Assembly (NCBI GenBank): GCA_052389435.1
Contig: JBQTIB010000023.1
Span: 1 to 64,000, forward strand
DNA: 64,000 nucleotides
Origin: JBQTKD01 sp052389435
Lineage (GTDB): Bacteria; Actinomycetota; Actinomycetes; Sporichthyales; Sporichthyaceae
Reading direction: 5' to 3'
Both the position numbers and the translations under genes were made by a program. Every line of letters starts with the position of its first letter. Position 1 is the first letter of the stretch. The notes under the pieces were generated by a model. It was not told the DNA's origin. It searched no databases and was given only the letters and a program-made list of their open reading frames with translations. Shown here piece by piece: positions 60,652-64,000 of this stretch.

Positions 60652-61935
60652 CTATTCGTATCGAAGGGCGTCGATGGGGCGCAGTTCGGCCGCGCGGCTG
60701 GCCGGATAGAGCCCGAAGACCAGGCCGGTGGCGAGGGAGACGCCGAGCGCCAGGTAGACCGAGTAGGGAGCGATCACCGGTTCGACGCCGGCGATCCGCC
60801 ACTGCACCGCGACGAAACCGGCGGCCACGCCGAGTACTCCTCCGGCCAGGGACAGGATCACGGCTTCGCCGAGGAACTGCCCCACGATGTCCTTCCGGTC
60901 CGCGCCGATCGCCTTGCGGATGCCGATCTCGCGGGTGCGTTCGGTAACCGACACCAACATGATGTTCATGACCCCGATGCCGCCGACGAGCAGCGAAATG
61001 CCCGCGACGGCGGCGAGCAGAATGCTCAACGTCTTGTTCGAGTCGGCCGAGGCGTCGAGGATGGAGGAGGCGTTGAAGACGACGAAGTCGGCGTTGAGCA
61101 GCGAGACGCCGTGCCGCTGGGCCAGCAGGGCGGTGGCCTCGCTCTGCGCGGTCGAGACCAGGTCGGAATTCTTGGCCTTGATCGCAATGGCGTTGACCGG
61201 CCCGAGTCCGAGCGGAGAGTAGCCGTACAGCGCGTCGTTGACCGCCGTCCCGACCGCGATGATGCGGTCGTCGAGGTCGCGCTGTCCGCTGTAGCCCTTC
61301 GGGCCCATGACTCCCACCACGGTGAAACCCGCGCCGTTGAGGCGAACCTCCTGCCCGACCAACTGCGTGGGGTCGCGGCCGCCGAGGTTGTTCGCGACGG
61401 TCTTCCCAATCAGGATCTTGCGCGCGTGCGCGGTGTAGTCGGCGTCGGTGAACGGTTCGCCGACGGCGATGGTGGTCTCGTCGATGTCGAGGAAGGCCGG
61501 CGTCGCACCGATCAGCATCGCAGCGGTGGTCGACGCGCTCTGGTACTGCATCGCGACCCCCCGCATCACCGTGCCAGGCGAGACGTTGCCCACGCTGGGC
61601 AGCGTGGCGAGCGCCTCGGCGTCGGCGTAGGTCAGAACCGCGTTGCGGGTCTGAGTACCCGTCACCGACGGCGAGGGAATCCCCAGCGCCCGACGCATCT
61701 GCGCCGCGATGCCGGTGCCGCCCCTGCCCGTCGGGGCGTCGGGGATCACGTAGAGGGTGTCCGAGCCCAGCCGGCTGATCGACTCCTGCACGTCTCGGGA
61801 GGAGCCGGTCCCGACGGCGACCAGCGTGATGACCGACGCGACGCCGATGAGGATCATCAGCGTGGTCAACATCGACCGCATCTTGTTCGCGACGATGCCG
61901 CGGACCGCGAAACGAAGACTCTCCGCACTTCTCAT
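60652..61935 (-). CDS. MacB-like ABC transporter permease
   Basis: 427 residues. One N-terminal span (MLTTLMILIGVASVITLVAV) is followed by a large extracytoplasmic MacB periplasmic-core-like domain (about 50-270), then three C-terminal spans in the FtsX domain with SVTERTREIGIRKAIGADRK between the second and third. It is a type VII ABC exporter subunit that needs a separate ATPase; none is adjacent in this window. ATG 61935 has GGGAG upstream. Confidence 0.9.
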   Translation of the reverse strand: MRSAESLRFAVRGIVANKMRSMLTTLMILIGVASVITLVAVGTGSSRDVQESISRLGSDTLYVIPDAPTGRGGTGIAAQMRRALGIPSPSVTGTQTRNAVLTYADAEALATLPSVGNVSPGTVMRGVAMQYQSASTTAAMLIGATPAFLDIDETTIAVGEPFTDADYTAHARKILIGKTVANNLGGRDPTQLVGQEVRLNGAGFTVVGVMGPKGYSGQRDLDDRIIAVGTAVNDALYGYSPLGLGPVNAIAIKAKNSDLVSTAQSEATALLAQRHGVSLLNADFVVFNASSILDASADSNKTLSILLAAVAGISLLVGGIGVMNIMLVSVTERTREIGIRKAIGADRKDIVGQFLGEAVILSLAGGVLGVAAGFVAVQWRIAGVEPVIAPYSVYLALGVSLATGLVFGLYPASRAAELRPIDALRYE

Positions 61936-62021
61936 GCTTCGCTCCCGGGGCAGGGGTGTCCGGGGACAGTCTCCATGATCCACATTACGAACGCAGGTCC
62001 GGCCTCCCGCCCGGGCACCGG

Positions 62022-62558
62022 CTACCGGGTGAGCCGACGGAAGGCGCGTTCGGCAGCCTCCGGTCCGCCGATCCGCCGCAGGAGCAGAAGTCCGTCGACG
62101 AGTGCCACCACGGCCTCGGCCTCCGAACGCCGCCGCGCGGGCGTTCCGCGCAGCAGGGTCGCGACCCAGTTCACCCACTGCTCCACGAAGGCCTCCACCG
62201 CCGTGCGGTAGGGCTCGCGTCCGGCCGCCGCGAGACCGGCCGCTTCGAAGAACAGGGCGAACGCGGCGTCGTTCTCGGCGTCGGTCAGCACCGGCCACGC
62301 CGCCCGCACCGCCTCCGTGCATCCCTCCACCGGCGCGGCGAAGGCCGGCGCGAGGGCCGCCTGCAGGCGCTCGGAGAGCGCGTGGAGAACGGCGACCAGC
62401 AGGTCGTCCTTGGTGGGGAAGTAGTAGACGAGCATGCGATCGCTGATGCCCAACCGCTTGGCCAGTCTGCCGAAGGTCAACTGGCTCAGGCCGACCTCGG
62501 CCACGAGGTCGGCGGCGGCCGCGAGAAGCACGTCGCGATCGTGTCGGGGACCCACCAC
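62022..62558 (-). CDS. TetR-family regulator of the hydrolase operon
   Basis: 178 residues from GTG 62558, apparently leaderless. The helix-turn-helix is LLAAAADLVAEVGLSQLTFG and RLAKRLGISDRMLVYYFPTK, a TetR pattern. The C-terminal domain is helical. It is divergent from the alpha/beta hydrolase, with two TGTAG-N6-CTACA operators between them. Confidence 0.9.
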   Translation of the reverse strand: MVGPRHDRDVLLAAAADLVAEVGLSQLTFGRLAKRLGISDRMLVYYFPTKDDLLVAVLHALSERLQAALAPAFAAPVEGCTEAVRAAWPVLTDAENDAAFALFFEAAGLAAAGREPYRTAVEAFVEQWVNWVATLLRGTPARRRSEAEAVVALVDGLLLLRRIGGPEAAERAFRRLTR

Positions 62559-62563
62559 TTGAT

Positions 62564-62579
62564 TGTAGCGGCCACTACA
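62564..62579. promoter_or_regulatory. TetR operator 1 (hydrolase region)
   Basis: TGTAG-CGGCCA-CTACA, 5-bp arms and a 6-bp spacer, starting 6 bp before the TetR start codon. It shares arms and spacing with operator 2, 27 bp away centre to centre. Confidence 0.7.
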
Positions 62580-62590
62580 CCTACCGTTGA

Positions 62591-62606
62591 TGTAGTAATC
62601 GCTACA
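62591..62606. promoter_or_regulatory. TetR operator 2 (hydrolase region)
   Basis: TGTAG-TAATCG-CTACA, the same arms and spacing as operator 1, 16 bp before the ATG of the hydrolase gene, where it could block translation start or transcription. Confidence 0.7.
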
Positions 62607-62621
62607 ACAGACGGGACGTCG

Positions 62622-63503
62622 ATGCCGAAGCTCTCCCCCGAGGCCGCTGCCGACCTGTTCCGACGGCCCCCGGACCGCATGCTCGACCTCGGTGGGGTGC
62701 GCGTCGCCCACCGCGTCGTCGGCACCGGGCCGGACGTGCTGTTCGTCCACGGCTGGCCGGTGGCCGGGGCCACCTGGCGCCGCCTCCTTCCCCTGCTGGC
62801 AGACGGGTTCACCTGTCACGTGATCGACCTTCCGGGCAGCGGCGCCAGCACGGCCGTGGATCCTGCCGGGTTGAGCGTGGCCGGCCACATCGCCACCGTT
62901 ACCGGAGTCGTGGACGCACTCGGACTGGACGATCTCGCCGTGGTGGGTCACGACTCCGGCGGGCTGATCGCCCGGTACGCACTCGCCGGCGATCCACGGG
63001 TTCGAGCCATGGGCCTGATCGACACCGAACAGTCCAAGGGGCTGACCTGGCGCTTCCAGGCGTTTCTGGCGGCCCGCAGGCTGCCGGGGATCGGAGCCGC
63101 GTTGGGGTGGGTGTTCGGCCGTCCGCGGCTGCGTCGTCATCCCCTGCTGCTCGGCGGAGCCTTCGTCGACCAGAGCCTGCTCGACGGCGAGTTCGACGAG
63201 TTCTTTCTCCGACCGCTGCGGGAGGACCCCGCGCGCCGCGCGGAGGCCGTCCGGGTCCTGCGCAGTTTCAGCCGCGCCCACGTGCACGGCCTCGCAGCGG
63301 TGCACCGGCGCATCGAAGTGCCCGTGCACCTCGTCTGGGGCGAACGGGACCGCTTCTTCCCGGTCGCGCGGGCACGGGAGATGCTCCGCGAGTTTCCCGA
63401 CGCCCGACTCACCGCGATCCCCCAGGCGGCGCTGTTCCCGCACGAGGAGCGTCCCGCGCTCGTGGCGGAGGCACTCGCCCCCACCCTCGCGGGCCGGGGA
63501 TGA
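62622..63503 (+). CDS. Alpha/beta hydrolase (epoxide hydrolase/dehalogenase-type nucleophile elbow)
   Basis: 293 residues. The oxyanion segment is FVHGWPVAGATW (41-52), the nucleophile elbow VVGHDSGGL has D111 in the position of an aspartate nucleophile (GxDxG), as in epoxide hydrolases and haloalkane dehalogenases, and the acid is in LVWGERDRFF with His in ALFPHEERP. Substrate is unknown. It is regulated by the divergent TetR. Its stop overlaps the start of the next gene (ATGA). Confidence 0.88.
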   Translation: MPKLSPEAAADLFRRPPDRMLDLGGVRVAHRVVGTGPDVLFVHGWPVAGATWRRLLPLLADGFTCHVIDLPGSGASTAVDPAGLSVAGHIATVTGVVDALGLDDLAVVGHDSGGLIARYALAGDPRVRAMGLIDTEQSKGLTWRFQAFLAARRLPGIGAALGWVFGRPRLRRHPLLLGGAFVDQSLLDGEFDEFFLRPLREDPARRAEAVRVLRSFSRAHVHGLAAVHRRIEVPVHLVWGERDRFFPVARAREMLREFPDARLTAIPQAALFPHEERPALVAEALAPTLAGRG

Positions 63504-63967
63504 GCCCACCGGATCGCCTCGCCACGCGCCCGGGCCGACTGCTCGAGGCCGTCGCGGGCGCCGTCGCCCTCTACGCCGCGTGCATGGTGGTGGCTCCCGC
63601 AACGATCGATCGCCTGCTGTTCGCACCGCTCGGATTCGGCGTCCCGGGGCCACCTACCCACCACGACAGACTGCTGATCGCCGTGCTCGGGTCGGCGATC
63701 CTCGGCTGGATGACGCTGCTGATGCTCCTGGCCCGGCGAGCGGCGACCGACCCCTCGATCTGGTGGGCCGTTAGTTGTTCGACCGCGGTGTGGTTCGCCG
63801 GCGACACCGGCGTCTCCCTGACGCTGGGCTATCCCGGGCATGCCGCCTTCAACGTGGCGTTCGGCGCCGCAGTGGGGTGCACCCTCGTTGCGGTACGACC
63901 TCGCTTCGAAGAATCCGGCGGGGAGGCTGGTGGCGTCGACAGACCAATTCGCCGCCATATCGCCTGA
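63500..63967 (+). CDS. Four-span membrane protein
   Basis: 155 residues from ATG 63500, overlapping the hydrolase stop. Hydrophobic segments are near 16-36, 59-79, 86-105 and 112-130. Between the first and second is a polar loop with PTHHDRLL. The tail is charged and Gly-rich. The family is not recognised. It is co-translated with the hydrolase and so under the same TetR control. Confidence 0.7.
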   Translation: MSPPDRLATRPGRLLEAVAGAVALYAACMVVAPATIDRLLFAPLGFGVPGPPTHHDRLLIAVLGSAILGWMTLLMLLARRAATDPSIWWAVSCSTAVWFAGDTGVSLTLGYPGHAAFNVAFGAAVGCTLVAVRPRFEESGGEAGGVDRPIRRHIA

Positions 63968-64000
63968 AGACGATGCGCACCTTCGCCGCCGGCAGCGAGC

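Overview
The window is high-GC DNA with strongly G/C-ending codons, frequent GTG starts, tightly overlapping gene pairs and almost no low-GC sequence outside a few promoter pockets. Gene content points to an actinomycete (phylum Actinomycetota): furA-katG, a MacS-like histidine kinase pair, an F420-type luciferase-fold oxidoreductase, an ECF42-type sigma factor with its DGPF/YCII partner, a class E/F-type sortase, DUF222-HNH (REP13E12-like) proteins, DUF2256 and DUF5994. I cannot name the genus from the sequence. No rRNA, tRNA or CRISPR array is visible. The window looks like ordinary chromosome made of many short operons, with a few scars of mobile or deleted DNA.

Left part (1-13.8 kb): the tail of one DUF222-HNH protein; a flavin split-barrel protein and a FAD oxidoreductase; the oxidative stress pair katG and fur, with a clear Fur-type palindrome upstream of fur; a secreted D-Ala-D-Ala carboxypeptidase; a cluster of three receiver/Hpt phosphorelay genes with no kinase nearby; a 0.7 kb region with decayed coding traces; a cytosolic linalool dehydratase/isomerase-like protein that keeps the two catalytic cysteines; two small regulators, one of which (PadR) sits on an apparent deletion scar; and a DUF4143 ATPase.

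Middle (13.8-33 kb): a two-component system (NarL-type regulator and MacS-like kinase); a membrane protein overlapping a FAD-linked oxidase; a secreted HxH-type protein; an AidB-like acyl-CoA dehydrogenase with its TetR regulator; a sortase; a DUF4863 protein behind a palindromic operator; two paralogous lipoproteins flanking a membrane protein and a Nei-type DNA glycosylase; a glutathione peroxidase; a complete DUF222-HNH gene with its own AT-rich promoter, bracketed by about 95-bp imperfect direct repeats; and a TetR regulator with twin operators divergent from an F420-type oxidoreductase and zinc alcohol dehydrogenase operon.

Right part (33-64 kb): Lon protease; a secreted protein with a duplicated PepSY-like unit; a patatin, acyltransferase and flavin-protein operon; a branched-chain amino-acid-type ABC transporter in which LivM and LivG are fused; a metallophosphoesterase; a VapBC module; the ECF42-DGPF pair; a molybdopterin oxidoreductase with an HxlR regulator; TspO; a coupled SNF2 helicase and ABC-F ATPase; a GH13 glucosidase, GT4 glycosyltransferase, DUF5994 and desaturase series; an arginine-rich 53-residue protein; a second secreted HxH protein; an orphan MacB-like permease; and a TetR regulator with twin operators divergent from an alpha/beta hydrolase and membrane protein pair.

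The most unusual items are the repeat-flanked HNH element, the linalool dehydratase-like enzyme, the arginine-rich small protein whose terminator hairpin lies inside the convergent gene, the acyltransferase with a lost catalytic aspartate, the LivM-LivG fusion with a degenerate ABC signature, and the double 5' truncation at about 11.93 kb.
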